Shown piece by piece: positions 51,901 through 59,813 of a stretch of 64,000 bases of DNA. The stretch lies in NCBI GenBank assembly GCA_021390615.1, contig JAJEJU010000025.1, positions 1,918,267 to 1,982,266 on the forward strand, read 5' to 3'. The translations under genes were made by a program, and so were the position numbers. Below the pieces are notes generated by a model. That model had not been told where the DNA came from. It saw only the letters and a program-made list of their open reading frames with translations, and did no database searches. Position 1 is the first letter of the stretch. Each line of letters opens with the position of its first letter. The DNA is from Rhodanobacteraceae bacterium ZG21-1. GTDB taxonomy: Bacteria > Pseudomonadota > Gammaproteobacteria > Xanthomonadales > Rhodanobacteraceae.

Positions 51901-52063
51901 TGGCGCCGGGATAGAAGGTCTGCACCTGGATGGTCGGGTAGTCGACCGCGGGCAGCGAGGACACCGGCAGGAAACGCACCGCGACCAGGCCCACCAGCAC
52001 CAGGGCGATCATCAGCAGCGCCGTCGCCACCGGCCTGAGCACGAACAGGCGGGAAATATTCAT
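48953..52063 (-). CDS. mdtB: MdtB-like RND efflux transporter
   Basis: 1036 residues of standard RND length. The N-terminus MNISRLFVLRPVATALLMIA and LPVSSLPAVDYPTIQVQTFY match MdtB. TM4 carries ATGFVVDDSIVMIENIVRYLE. The C-terminal half has the paired motif GIVKKNAIMIVDFALEAERE and FRPILMTTLAAMLGALPML. It should assemble with MdtC in the inner membrane. The ATG at 52063 starts 23 bases after the adaptor gene; the longer frame adds only Pro/Arg-rich residues. The stop overlaps the GTG of the MdtC-like gene. Confidence 0.93.
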   Translation of the reverse strand: MNISRLFVLRPVATALLMIALVLVGLVAVRFLPVSSLPAVDYPTIQVQTFYPGASPSVMATTVTAPLEVQLGQIPGLQQMTSNSSAGASIITLQFNLSLNLDVAEQNVQEAINAANSLLPSGLPAPPTYAKVNPADQPILTLAVTSKSMSLTQLQDVANNRLGAKIAEVPGVGLVTPGGGNVPAVRVEADPQKLAAYGLNLDDLRSLLANVNVSQPKGNFDGPLLDYTINGNDQIQDPQDYLATVISYQNGAPVYLRDVARVTQAAQNTEQGAWYDRTPAIVLNVQRQPGANVIATVDQIKKELPQLESTLPAGMKVEIVSDSTGVIRASVADAAFELVLAVVLVVVVIFVFLRNLPATIIPSISVPVSLIGTLALMYQLNYSIDNLSLMALIIATGFVVDDSIVMIENIVRYLEEGETPLNAALIGAGQIGFTILSLTVSLIAVLIPLLFMGGVIGRLFSEFAVTLAVTIVLSGVVSLTLVPMLCARILRAQSERHPSRFERISEGLFDKTLAAYERGLRFVMAHQVATLLVFLATLALTVILYMAIPKGLFPVQDVGVIQGISVADNSVSYDVMVKRQAALAEAILKDQDVVGLTSYVGIDGSNTTLNNGRFLIDLKVRDDRSDTAAEVARRLQDEAAGVAGIKLYLQPEQDLTLDTTVSPNQYQFVLRGPSQQAFQQYVPALLTRMKQIGSITDVTSDLDNDGLSVDIEVNRQLAARYGITAATIDNALYDALGQRIVSTIFDQSSQYRVILVAKPETLPTLESLGNLYLPSQTGSSGQVQLKGIADIKITKSPLVISHLAQFPAVTISFNLARDASLSKAVAEISQAEQAVHLPPSITSSFQGAAQAFQDSLSSEVYLLIAALVAVYIVLGVLYESFIHPVTILSTLPSAGIGALLALMVAGSDLDVIGIIGIVLLIGIVKKNAIMIVDFALEAEREHGKPPAEAIFEASLLRFRPILMTTLAAMLGALPMLLGSGTGSELRRPLGLAIIGGLTLSQLLTLFTTPVIYLLFDRIAQRLQRKRPPQPAAENAP

Positions 52064-52085
52064 CGGAGCGCGATCCGCCGGCGGT

Positions 52086-53306
52086 TCAGGAGGCGCTGCC
52101 GTGGCTGCGCTTGCCGCCCTGGTGCGGCGGCGCGGCAGCGCTGCCGGCGGCGGCCGGCCTGGCATCGGCCTGCTTGATCTTGGCGCCGTCGCTGAGCCGG
52201 TCCATGCCGTCGATGACCACCGTCTGGCCGGCGCTGAGGCCGGAGGCGATCACCGTGTTCTGGCCGTCGCTGGGCCCCAGGGTGACCTTGCGCACCGAGA
52301 CGGTGTCGTCCGCATTGACCAGGTAGACGTAGTCGCCCGGCGCACCGCTCTGCACTGCCGGGGTCGGCACCAGCACCGCGTTGTGCAAGGTGTCGACCAG
52401 CAGCTTCACGTTGACGAACTCGTTGGGGAACAGCGCCTCGTCGTCGTTGGGCACGCTGGCGCGCAGGCTCACCGTGCCGGTGCCGGTGGCCATCTGGTTG
52501 CTGATCGCGTACAGCGTGCCGCTGGCGATCTGCTTGGTGTTGTTGCTGTCGTACACCGCCACCGGCAGCTTGTCGCCGCCGCCGAAGCGCTGCAGCACCT
52601 GCGCCAGCGCGTTCTGCGGCACGGTGAACTGCACCGTGGTCGGCTTCATGGTGGTGATCGTCACGATGCCCGGCGAGCTGGACGCGGTGACGTAGTTGCC
52701 CGGGTCGACCAGGCGCAGACCGACCCGGCCGGCTACCGGCGCGGTGATGCGGCAGTAGCTGAGGTCGAGGTCGTACTGGGCGATGTTGGCCTGATCGGCC
52801 TTCGTCGCCGCTTCGGCTTGCTGCACGGCGAAGACCTGGTCGGCATAGGTCTGCTCGGCGATCGACTTCTGCTGGTGCAGCTGGGTGTAGCGGGCCAGGT
52901 CGGCGCGGGCCTGTGCCAGGGTGGCCTGATCCTTCGCCAGCTGTGCCTGGGCCTGCTGCTTGTCGATCTGGTACTGGCGCGGATCGATCTGCGCGAGGAA
53001 CTGGCCCTTGGCCACGTCCTGGCCTTCCTGATAGCCGACCTCGGTGAGGTATCCGCTGAGCTGGGGCAGCACGTTGACCGTGGCGGTCGGGGTGACCGTG
53101 CCGAGCTGGCTCAGCGTCTCGGGCATGTCGCCCTGCTTGGCCGCGGCGACGCTGACCACCTGCGGCGGCGTGCCCGGCTTGGTCTTCGCGCCGCCCAGCA
53201 GGTGCACCACGATCAGGGCCACCAGCGCGATCAGCACGATCGCGACGATCCATAGCCCGCGTCGTCTGCGCACGGGCCTGGTGGTTTGCACGGCGTGGGC
53301 GCTCAT
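52086..53306 (-). CDS. mdtA: RND efflux periplasmic adaptor (MdtA-like)
   Basis: 406 residues of the HlyD/MdtA type. One N-terminal anchor helix (LWIVAIVLIALVALIVVHLL) is followed by the lipoyl halves (GTVTPTATVNVLPQLSGYLT and YCRITAPVAGRVGLRLVDPG), a long coiled hairpin (IDKQQAQAQLAKDQATLAQA, Gln/Ala-rich), the beta-barrel and the membrane-proximal domain. It links the two RND subunits to the outer-membrane factor. The ATG at 53306 is preceded by AGGAG. First gene of the four-gene pump operon. Confidence 0.93.
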   Translation of the reverse strand: MSAHAVQTTRPVRRRRGLWIVAIVLIALVALIVVHLLGGAKTKPGTPPQVVSVAAAKQGDMPETLSQLGTVTPTATVNVLPQLSGYLTEVGYQEGQDVAKGQFLAQIDPRQYQIDKQQAQAQLAKDQATLAQARADLARYTQLHQQKSIAEQTYADQVFAVQQAEAATKADQANIAQYDLDLSYCRITAPVAGRVGLRLVDPGNYVTASSSPGIVTITTMKPTTVQFTVPQNALAQVLQRFGGGDKLPVAVYDSNNTKQIASGTLYAISNQMATGTGTVSLRASVPNDDEALFPNEFVNVKLLVDTLHNAVLVPTPAVQSGAPGDYVYLVNADDTVSVRKVTLGPSDGQNTVIASGLSAGQTVVIDGMDRLSDGAKIKQADARPAAAGSAAAPPHQGGKRSHGSAS

Positions 53307-53801
53307 GGCGCGTCTCCTGTAGGGAAAGCTTGGACGATCGGCACGCCGATGTCGGTGGGCATGATCGCGCGCGAAGGTGACGCATACCTTGCCTCGCACC
53401 GCGGTCGGCGCATGAGCGGCGAACCTTGCATGGGCGAGCGGGGTGTCGCGAAAAATTGCGGGGCGGAAGAAGCTCCGGGCCGCCCGGCTGAAACACGTGG
53501 ATGGATCAAAACAAGCTCGCCTTGGCTTCGTCGGCAGGCACGCTCTAACGGCTCGCGAGTTCATGCGGTTGACAGCGACAAGCCGTCGCCACCGCCGGTC
53601 GCGGCCCACTCACGACACTTGCGCCAGGCCAGTCGATGCCTCTGCGGCGCCAGCCTGCGCGATCGGCACGCAGCGAAGCTCGATGTCACGACTCTTTCAC
53701 CTTGATGAACGTCAGCACGACGAGCCGGCGAACGGCCGCGGGGCCTTCTATCCCACAGGTCATGCTTGACGTCGATCAAGTGTATTGATGTACTGATACA
53801 C
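53307..53801. promoter_or_regulatory. Divergent control region of the RND and GntR-ABC operons
   Basis: 495 bases between two divergent operons. It should hold the pump promoter (53310-53400) and the GntR operator near its right end. No gene is supported; frames here lack family features and good ribosome sites. The shared region raises the possibility that the GntR protein also controls the pump. Confidence 0.4.
53780..53801. promoter_or_regulatory. Inverted repeat, likely GntR/YtrA operator
   Basis: GTGTAT (53780-53785) and ATACAC (53796-53801) form a 6-bp inverted repeat with a 10-base spacer, ending directly at the GntR start codon. YtrA-type repressors bind such dyads over their own operon; in this position binding would block transcription of gntR and the ABC genes. 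Confidence 0.55.
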
Positions 53802-54185
53802 ATGGACGCATCACTGTTGACCATCCAGCCCAACCTGGTCGAGCCGATCTACCGGCAGATCGTGGAACAGCTGCGCCGCCTGATCGCCGGCGGCCAGCTC
53901 GCGCCCGGCGACCCGCTGCCCTCGGTGCGCGAGGTGGCCGGCTTCCACGCGATCAATCCGATGACGGTGTCGCGCGCCTACGGCATGGCCGAAACCGAAG
54001 GCCTGCTCGAACGCCAGCGCGGCAAGGGCATGGTGGTCGCGGCGACGCGCAGCGCGGCGCAGAACCAAAGCCAGCGGCTGGCCCTGCTGGAACCGCAGCT
54101 GCTGGAACTGGCCCGCCACGCGGGCGAACTCGAACTGCCCGCCGACGCCGTGCTGCGCCGGCTGGCCAAACTGCTGGGGGATTGA
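53802..54185 (+). CDS. GntR-family (YtrA subfamily) transcriptional regulator
   Basis: 127 residues. The winged HTH (PIYRQIVEQLRRLIAGGQLA, LPSVREVAGFHAINPMTVSR) is followed by a very short C-terminal helical part, which is the YtrA hallmark (no effector domain). These repressors usually control ABC exporter genes in the same operon, here starting one base after its stop. The ATG at 53802 is preferred to the ATG at 53766 because the operator lies between them. Confidence 0.9.
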   Translation: MDASLLTIQPNLVEPIYRQIVEQLRRLIAGGQLAPGDPLPSVREVAGFHAINPMTVSRAYGMAETEGLLERQRGKGMVVAATRSAAQNQSQRLALLEPQLLELARHAGELELPADAVLRRLAKLLGD

Positions 54186-54186
54186 G

Positions 54187-55077
54187 ATGAACGCCGTACT
54201 CCGCGACGAAACCTCCGACGCGCCGCTCAGCGCGCGCGACCTGCGCCACGACTACGCCGGTACACCGGTGCTGGATGGCGTCGACCTCGCGCTGGCGCCG
54301 GGCAGCGTGCTCGGCCTGATCGGCCGCAACGGCGCCGGCAAGTCGACCCTGATCCGCGCCCTGCTCGGCCTGCTGGCGCCGCGCGGCGGCGAGGCCCGCG
54401 TGTTCGGCGAGCCGGCGCTGCGGCTCAGCGACGCCGCCAAGGCGCGCATCGCCTTCGTGCCGCAGCAGCCCGAGGCCTTGTCCTGGCTCACCGCGCAGCA
54501 GATGTTCGACTATGTCGGGCGCTTCTACCCGCGCTGGGACGCCGACTTCGTGCGGCAGACCCTGAGCCGCTGGCAGATCCAGCCCCACCGCATGCTGGCC
54601 AAACTCTCGCCCGGCGAACGCCAGCGCGTGGACCTGGTTCGCGCGCTGGCCTCGCAGCCTGAACTGCTGGTGCTGGACGAGCCGGCCGCGGCGCTCGACC
54701 CGGTGGCGCGCCGCGAGCTGCTGCGCGAGGTGGCGGTGCGCGCCGGCGAGGCCGGCACCACCGTGCTGTTCTCCACCCACATCGTGTCCGACCTCGAGCG
54801 GGTCGCCTCCGACATCGCCTTCCTGCACCAGGGCCGCCTGCTGCTGCACTGCGCGGTGGACGACACCAAGGAACGCTACGCGCGGCTGTGGCTGCCGGCG
54901 AAGCTGGCGGCCAGCGCGCCTTCCGTGGCGCTGGCCCGCCGCAAGCACGAGGACGGCAGCCTCAGCCTGGTGGTCGAGCGCGATGCACTGGACCGCTGGC
55001 CCGAGGCCGCCGCGCTGCCCGGCGCGCGCGTCGACGCGCTGGGCCTGGAAGACCTCTTCGTGGAGATCGCCGAATGA
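54187..55077 (+). CDS. ABC transporter ATP-binding protein
   Basis: 296 residues. Walker A is GRNGAGKST (residues 50-58), the signature is LSPGERQRVDL, Walker B is LLVLDEPAAALDP, and the switch histidine is in FSTHIVSDLE. The ATPase should drive export with the membrane protein that follows, as in YtrB-like systems. It starts one base after the GntR stop and overlaps the permease start (ATGA), so the four genes are one operon. The substrate is unknown; relatives respond to cell-wall or peptide antibiotics. Confidence 0.92.
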   Translation: MNAVLRDETSDAPLSARDLRHDYAGTPVLDGVDLALAPGSVLGLIGRNGAGKSTLIRALLGLLAPRGGEARVFGEPALRLSDAAKARIAFVPQQPEALSWLTAQQMFDYVGRFYPRWDADFVRQTLSRWQIQPHRMLAKLSPGERQRVDLVRALASQPELLVLDEPAAALDPVARRELLREVAVRAGEAGTTVLFSTHIVSDLERVASDIAFLHQGRLLLHCAVDDTKERYARLWLPAKLAASAPSVALARRKHEDGSLSLVVERDALDRWPEAAALPGARVDALGLEDLFVEIAE

Positions 55078-56537
55078 ATCCGCTGGCCCTGCTGCAGGTG
55101 CCCTGGCGCTCGACGCACCGCGTGATGCGCTGGCTGGCCGTGTTCTGGTTCGCGCTGTGCCTGGTCGGCGCAGTCATGCTGGCCGTGCATGCGAAGCACG
55201 GCTACTCGGCGCTGATTCCCTACGCCACCGGGCTGTTCTATGCCTGGTCGTTCTTCTTCTCGACCACCTTGATGCTGGCCATCGACGCACGTCATCTGCG
55301 CCTGCCCGGCATCCAGCGGCAAGTCGTGCTCAGCCTGCTGCTGTACGGCACGCTGTGCATCGCGTTGCCGGCCGTCGCGGCGGCGGCACTGGGCCTTTCC
55401 GCCGCGCTGGCCGCCCTGCTCGCCGCGGCGGTCTCGGTCGGCGGCCTGCTGTTCGCCTTGCTGCCGCGCTACGGCGCGATCTTCGTCGGCATGCTGCCGA
55501 CCCTGTTCCATCTGCCCTGGCAGCGCTACGGCGTGCCCGCGCCCGAGGATCCCCGCTTCATGTGGTGGAGCCTGGCCGCCGTGCTGTTGCTGCTGGTCGT
55601 CACGGCGCTGCGCTGGCGCCGGCTGCTGCACACCGACTCCGGCATTTACCAGGGCTGGCGTTCGCCCGTGGTGTTTCAGTTCCGCAACAGCAGCTGGGGC
55701 TACTGGAACAACCTGGGCGATAGCCGCCTGATGCTGCAACGGCCGGACTGGCTGATGCCCAAGATCAACCTCGACGCCGTCGGTCCCGGCCGCCCGCGCA
55801 ATACGCTGCGCGTGGCGCTGGGCGGCTGGTACCTGCCGCAGACCCGGCTGAGCTATTGCAAGCAGCTGGGCATGGGCCTCGCCATCATCGCCCTGCCGCT
55901 GCTGTGCTCGCTGCTGCTGACCACGCTCGACCACCACGATGACTACGCTGCCGGCGTGTTGCGCGGCACCCTGGTCGGCGGCCTCGGCTCGCTGGGCCTG
56001 GTGGTTGGACCGCTGGTGTGTCTGTTCAGCCTGCACTGGCTGCGCCGGCGCTGGCAGCGCAGCAATGCTGAATTGCCGCTGCTGGCCCTGCTCCCCGGCC
56101 TGGGCGGCGCGGCGCAGGCCAAGCGCCAGCTGGTGCGCACCGGCCTGGGCCTGCCGTTGACCCTGCACGCCGTGCCGATCGCCCTGTTGCTGATCCTGTT
56201 CGCCTGCTGGCATGCCTACGCCGGCATCCTGTCCTTCATTCTGCTGGGACAACTGGGCATGACGCTGACCACCTGCGCCCTCGTGCTCAACCTGTTCGGC
56301 GGACGGCCGCTGTCGGCGTGGGCGGTCGGCGCGACCCTGGTGCTGGTCTTCGTGCTGTCCACCTTGAGCATGCTGCTGCCGGTCATGGCCTGGGGGCGTC
56401 ATCCGGTGGCGCAGGTGGTGCCGCTGTTGCCGCCACTGGCCGTGGCCTGGCTGCTGCTCGCCGCGGTGATGCTGTGGCTGCTGCGGCGCGGCTGGCGCGG
56501 ACTGCAGCAGCTGCCACATGCCTTCCTGTCGATCTGA
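55074..56537 (+). CDS. ABC exporter membrane protein
   Basis: 487 residues with about twelve hydrophobic segments in two clusters (residues 20-200 and 275-480) separated by a soluble region (SPVVFQFRNSSWGYWNNLGD). The first cluster runs VFWFALCLVGAVMLAVHAKH and onward. No known permease signature is visible; the call rests on position directly behind an ABC ATPase and on topology. It overlaps the ATPase stop by ATGA. The 109-residue protein follows 9 bases later. Confidence 0.78.
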   Translation: MNPLALLQVPWRSTHRVMRWLAVFWFALCLVGAVMLAVHAKHGYSALIPYATGLFYAWSFFFSTTLMLAIDARHLRLPGIQRQVVLSLLLYGTLCIALPAVAAAALGLSAALAALLAAAVSVGGLLFALLPRYGAIFVGMLPTLFHLPWQRYGVPAPEDPRFMWWSLAAVLLLLVVTALRWRRLLHTDSGIYQGWRSPVVFQFRNSSWGYWNNLGDSRLMLQRPDWLMPKINLDAVGPGRPRNTLRVALGGWYLPQTRLSYCKQLGMGLAIIALPLLCSLLLTTLDHHDDYAAGVLRGTLVGGLGSLGLVVGPLVCLFSLHWLRRRWQRSNAELPLLALLPGLGGAAQAKRQLVRTGLGLPLTLHAVPIALLLILFACWHAYAGILSFILLGQLGMTLTTCALVLNLFGGRPLSAWAVGATLVLVFVLSTLSMLLPVMAWGRHPVAQVVPLLPPLAVAWLLLAAVMLWLLRRGWRGLQQLPHAFLSI

Positions 56538-56546
56538 GCCAGGCCG

Positions 56547-56876
56547 ATGCCATACATCAACGCGCGTCACCTGCAGGACCGCTTCCAGCTGCCGCCGGCG
56601 CTGGCGCGCGACATCGCCGGCGAGCGCACACGCCAGGCCCTGCTCCGTCGCTGGCAGCCGTGGGCCTGGCTGGCCGGCTGGACGATCCTGCTCGCGGCGA
56701 CCATCGCCGTCGGTTGGCTGCCGCCGCTGCATGAGCTGTGGCACCGGCAGCCGTTCGCGCTGCTGTCGATGATCTTCGTGCTGTATGGCTGGGTCGGCCT
56801 GGGTCGCTGGCTGGCCGGGCCGGCCATGCTGAGCGAAGCCGCCGCGAAGGCGCGCCGGCTGGGCCTGCGCGGCTGA
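56547..56876 (+). CDS. Small two-helix membrane protein of the GntR-ABC operon
   Basis: 109 residues with two transmembrane helices (AWLAGWTILLAATIAVGWL and FALLSMIFVLYGWVGLG) and a cytosolic N-terminal helix (INARHLQDRFQLPPALARD). It lies 9 bases after the exporter gene. Position suggests an accessory subunit of the exporter; no family is recognised. The start is not marked by a strong ribosome site. Confidence 0.65.
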   Translation: MPYINARHLQDRFQLPPALARDIAGERTRQALLRRWQPWAWLAGWTILLAATIAVGWLPPLHELWHRQPFALLSMIFVLYGWVGLGRWLAGPAMLSEAAAKARRLGLRG

Positions 56877-56892
56877 CATCGACGGGAACGGG

Positions 56893-56917
56893 GCGTCGCG
56901 CTGCGATGGCGCGACGC
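56893..56917 (+). terminator. Hairpin after the GntR-ABC operon
   Basis: A 9-bp perfect stem (56893-56901 with 56909-56917), loop TGCGATG, lies 16 bases after the last gene. It lacks a T tract but marks a plausible operon end. Confidence 0.4.
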
Positions 56918-57083
56918 GCGCGTTCGATGGCACGCCGGCGCACCCGGCCGGCACATCTGCCAGGCATGTCTCGGTATGCCGCAGCCATATGCGTTTTGAT
57001 GCGCGCCTGCATTCCACTTGGACGAGGCGGGCAGTGCAGGCCGGCCTCGTCGTCGACGCTGCATCAACGCAAGGAGCTTGGTA

Positions 57084-58262
57084 ATGAAACGCATGCCGTA
57101 CCTGATCGTGCCCGCGCTGGCCTGGGCCACGCTGCTGAGCGCGCCGACACCCTCGCTGGCCGCTGCGGGAAGCACCGCCGCGCCGGCCACGATCGCCGAA
57201 TTCGCCACGCCGTCGCCAACCAGTTCTCCGCAAGGTGCCGACCTCGCTGCCGACGGCAGCCTGTGGTACGCCGAAACGACGACCGGAAAAATCGCGGTGT
57301 TTCATCCGGATCACAGCTCGAGCGAATTCTCCGTGCCGAACGGCGGCCAGCCCTTCATCCTCAAGGTCGCGGCGGACGGCATCTGGTTCACCGACAGCGC
57401 CACGCGTTCCATCGGACATCTGGATCCACGCAGCGGAAAGATCGTGGAGTACGCGATTCCTTCCGGCGCCTCGCCGTTCTTCATCCAGATCGCGGCGGAC
57501 GGCAGCAAGTGGTTTTCCGAAACCGCCGGGGTGGGCCGGCTTTCGCCGGCGGGCGTGGTCACCGAATGGAGCGTCACGCTGGAGCATGCGGACGACAACA
57601 TCGAACAGCTGAGCCTCGATCCGCAAGGCCGGGTGTGGTTCGCCGAGCGCAATTTCGACGGCGCCGGTGCGGCAGGCACCAACACCGTGCGCCGCCTCGA
57701 TCCGCGCAGCAACGTGATCAGCACGTATCGCGTGCCGACCTTCGGCGGCAATCCGGCCGGCATCCTGGCCAACGCCGACGGCACGGTGTGGGTGTCGGAA
57801 TACTTCGCCAATGCGCTGGCGCGGCTCGACCCGCGCGTCGCGGCGCACAGCGATGCCGTGGTCATGCCGAATACGCAGCAGGCCGGCAGCCTCGCCGCCA
57901 CCGTCTTGCGCAGCCGCACAGGACGCGCGCCAGGCACGGATACGCAGGCCGCTCCCAGCGTGCATCGGGTCAGCCCGTCGGTGACGCGCGGCTGGATCGA
58001 ATACCCGATCCCGACCGCCAACGCGATGGCCGAGGACATGCGCGTGGATGGGTTTGGACGTCTATGGTTCGAGGAAGACGCCGGCCTGCTCGGCAGTCTC
58101 GATCCGCGCGCAGCACGCTTCACCGAATACGCGATGCCTACGCCCGACAGCGGCTACTACAACATCGCGCTGAATCCGCTGACGGACACGTTGTGGTTCA
58201 CCGAGGCCGGCGTCTTCGCGCCGGTGACGACCAAGGTCGGCTATCTGCGCACCGGCCGCTAG
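57084..58262 (+). CDS. Virginiamycin B lyase-like (streptogramin lyase) propeller protein
   Basis: 392 residues. Signal peptide (MKRMPYLIVPALAWATLLSA) after AAGGAG. The mature part is a multi-bladed propeller with repeated units such as DGSLWYAETTTGKIAVF, DGIWFTDSATRSIGHLD, GSKWFSETAGVGRLS and GRLWFEEDAGLLGSLD, the Vgb pattern. One blade is extended by a Ser/Ala/Thr-rich loop of about 50 residues (SLAATVLRSRTG and after). True lyase activity on streptogramins is unproven for most homologues, so antibiotic resistance should not be assumed. Confidence 0.78.
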   Translation: MKRMPYLIVPALAWATLLSAPTPSLAAAGSTAAPATIAEFATPSPTSSPQGADLAADGSLWYAETTTGKIAVFHPDHSSSEFSVPNGGQPFILKVAADGIWFTDSATRSIGHLDPRSGKIVEYAIPSGASPFFIQIAADGSKWFSETAGVGRLSPAGVVTEWSVTLEHADDNIEQLSLDPQGRVWFAERNFDGAGAAGTNTVRRLDPRSNVISTYRVPTFGGNPAGILANADGTVWVSEYFANALARLDPRVAAHSDAVVMPNTQQAGSLAATVLRSRTGRAPGTDTQAAPSVHRVSPSVTRGWIEYPIPTANAMAEDMRVDGFGRLWFEEDAGLLGSLDPRAARFTEYAMPTPDSGYYNIALNPLTDTLWFTEAGVFAPVTTKVGYLRTGR

Positions 58263-58521
58263 GGTGTGCGTGTAGGCGCCATGCCCTGGCGGCGAACATC
58301 CATACTTCATCGATGGCGGAGATGACCGCGCGGCGTTGCAGCCCGACGGCGCCGCACACGTCTCGAGATCACTCGGTGTTTGTTCGGACGCCAGTCATGC
58401 GCCGCGCCCCAGGCGAGATTGCCAAGCACCGTTTGCATGCAGGGCAAGGACTCGCGAGGCGATGCAAGTCGCTGCACGTCTGTGCAGCGACTTGCGCCAT
58501 GAACAGCGAACGGAACGGCAC
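58263..58521. other. Convergent intergenic region with a 14-bp inverted repeat
   Basis: 259 bases between convergent genes. Apart from the strong hairpin at 58464-58495 nothing is supported: no gene, and no T-rich terminator at its left end. Confidence 0.4.
58464..58495. terminator. Perfect 14-bp hairpin between convergent genes
   Basis: Arms 58464-58477 and 58482-58495 are perfect inverted repeats with loop GTCT. The hairpin lies 27 bases beyond the radical SAM stop and 200 bases beyond the propeller stop. A stem this long without a T run is unusual for a plain intrinsic terminator; it may terminate or protect RNA ends from either side. Confidence 0.55.
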
Positions 58522-59604
58522 CTAGAACAGCTCGCCCTGCGGCGAGTTCTGCCGCGGCGGCACAAAGCGCGAGTCATCCAGCCGCAGCTCGCGCGCGCGC
58601 CCGAAGCCGTGCCGGCGGCAGGTCACTTCGAAGCGGCGCTTGAGCAGGTCGGCGAACACACCCTGGCCGCGCATGCGGGTGGTGAAGTCGCTGTCGTAGT
58701 CGCGGCCGCCGTGCATCTGCTGCACCAGGCTCATCACGTGTGCGGCGCGCTGCGGCGCATGCAGGGCCAGCCATTCGCGGAACAAAGCCTTCAGCTCGTA
58801 CGGCAGGCGCAGGGTGGTGTAGCCGGCGCAGCGCGCGCCGGCTTCGGCCGCCTGCTCGAGCACCGCTTCCATGTCGTGGTCGTTCAGCGCCGGGATGATC
58901 GGCGCCACCAGCACGCCCACCGGCACGCCGGCCTCGGTCAGGGTGCGGATCGCCTTGATCCGGCGATGCGGCGCGCTGGCCCGCGGCTCCAGCTTCGCCG
59001 CCAGCTGGTTATCCAGCGAATTGACCGAGACGAACACCTGCACCAGCCGTTCGCGCGCCATCGGCGCCAGGATGTCCAGGTCGCGCTCGACCAGTGCGTT
59101 CTTGGTGACGATCGTGCAGGGATGGTGCGATTCGGCCAGCACTTCCAGCGCGGCCCGGGTCAGCCGCCAGCGGCGTTCCACCGGCTGGTAGGGATCGGTG
59201 TTGCTGCCGATATTGATCGGGCTCACCCGATAGCCGGGCTTGCCCAGCTCCAGGCGCAGCACCTCGGCGAGATTGCTCTTCGCGCGCAGCTTGGTCTCGA
59301 AATCCAGCCCCGGCGAAAGATTGAGATAGCTGTGCGACGGCCGCGCGAAGCAGTAGATGCAGCCGTGTTCGCAGCCGCGATAAGGATTCAGCGCCTGGGT
59401 GAAATGGATGTCCGGCGAGTCGTTGCGCGTGATCACGCTGCGCGCGCACTCCTCGGTGACCTGGGTCTGCGGACGCGGGCGCTCTTCCAGCAGCTCGCTG
59501 TGCCAACCGTCGTCTTCCGCCTGGTGGCTGATCGACTCGAAGCGCCCCTCCGGATTGGAAGCGGCGCCGCGTCCCTTGTGTGCTTGGGGAGGACCGAGAT
59601 TCAT
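58522..59604 (-). CDS. PA0069-family radical SAM protein
   Basis: 360 residues. The iron-sulfur motif CEHGCIYC (Cys78, Cys82, Cys85; C-x3-C-x2-C) is in NPYRGCEHGCIYCFARPSH. SAM/barrel features follow: NIGSNTDPYQPVERRWRLTR and VNSLDNQLAAKLEPRASAPH. This is the SplB-like PA0069 family; its substrate is not known. The ATG at 59604 opens the frame without competition. It is convergent with the propeller gene. Confidence 0.9.
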   Translation of the reverse strand: MNLGPPQAHKGRGAASNPEGRFESISHQAEDDGWHSELLEERPRPQTQVTEECARSVITRNDSPDIHFTQALNPYRGCEHGCIYCFARPSHSYLNLSPGLDFETKLRAKSNLAEVLRLELGKPGYRVSPINIGSNTDPYQPVERRWRLTRAALEVLAESHHPCTIVTKNALVERDLDILAPMARERLVQVFVSVNSLDNQLAAKLEPRASAPHRRIKAIRTLTEAGVPVGVLVAPIIPALNDHDMEAVLEQAAEAGARCAGYTTLRLPYELKALFREWLALHAPQRAAHVMSLVQQMHGGRDYDSDFTTRMRGQGVFADLLKRRFEVTCRRHGFGRARELRLDDSRFVPPRQNSPQGELF

Positions 59605-59813
59605 CGGGGCAGCTTAGGCCGCCCTTGTCTCAGTTATGGCGACACCCGCGCGATCGAACGGCGCGGGTGACGAACGCTTTCGCTATCTGATTCGGCTCGC
59701 GCAAGACTGCAGCATCGCGCTGCTTGTCGTGTCGAGGGCGCAATCGCCGGACTAGCGAGCGCCGCGCCGAGTTTCGAAGCGACGCCCGAATCCGCCACCC
59801 GCGACGTGCGATC
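59605..59813. other. Radical SAM upstream region
   Basis: 209 bases that must hold the promoter of the radical SAM gene (near 59620-59660, relatively AT-rich). Downstream of the minus-strand hydrolase gene no clear terminator was found. Confidence 0.3.

Noticed and set aside
49238..52177. A 979-residue plus-strand frame opposite the MdtB-like gene
   Set aside because: Antisense to a clear RND transporter; composition (Gln/Arg/His-rich, repetitive) is that of a shadow frame.
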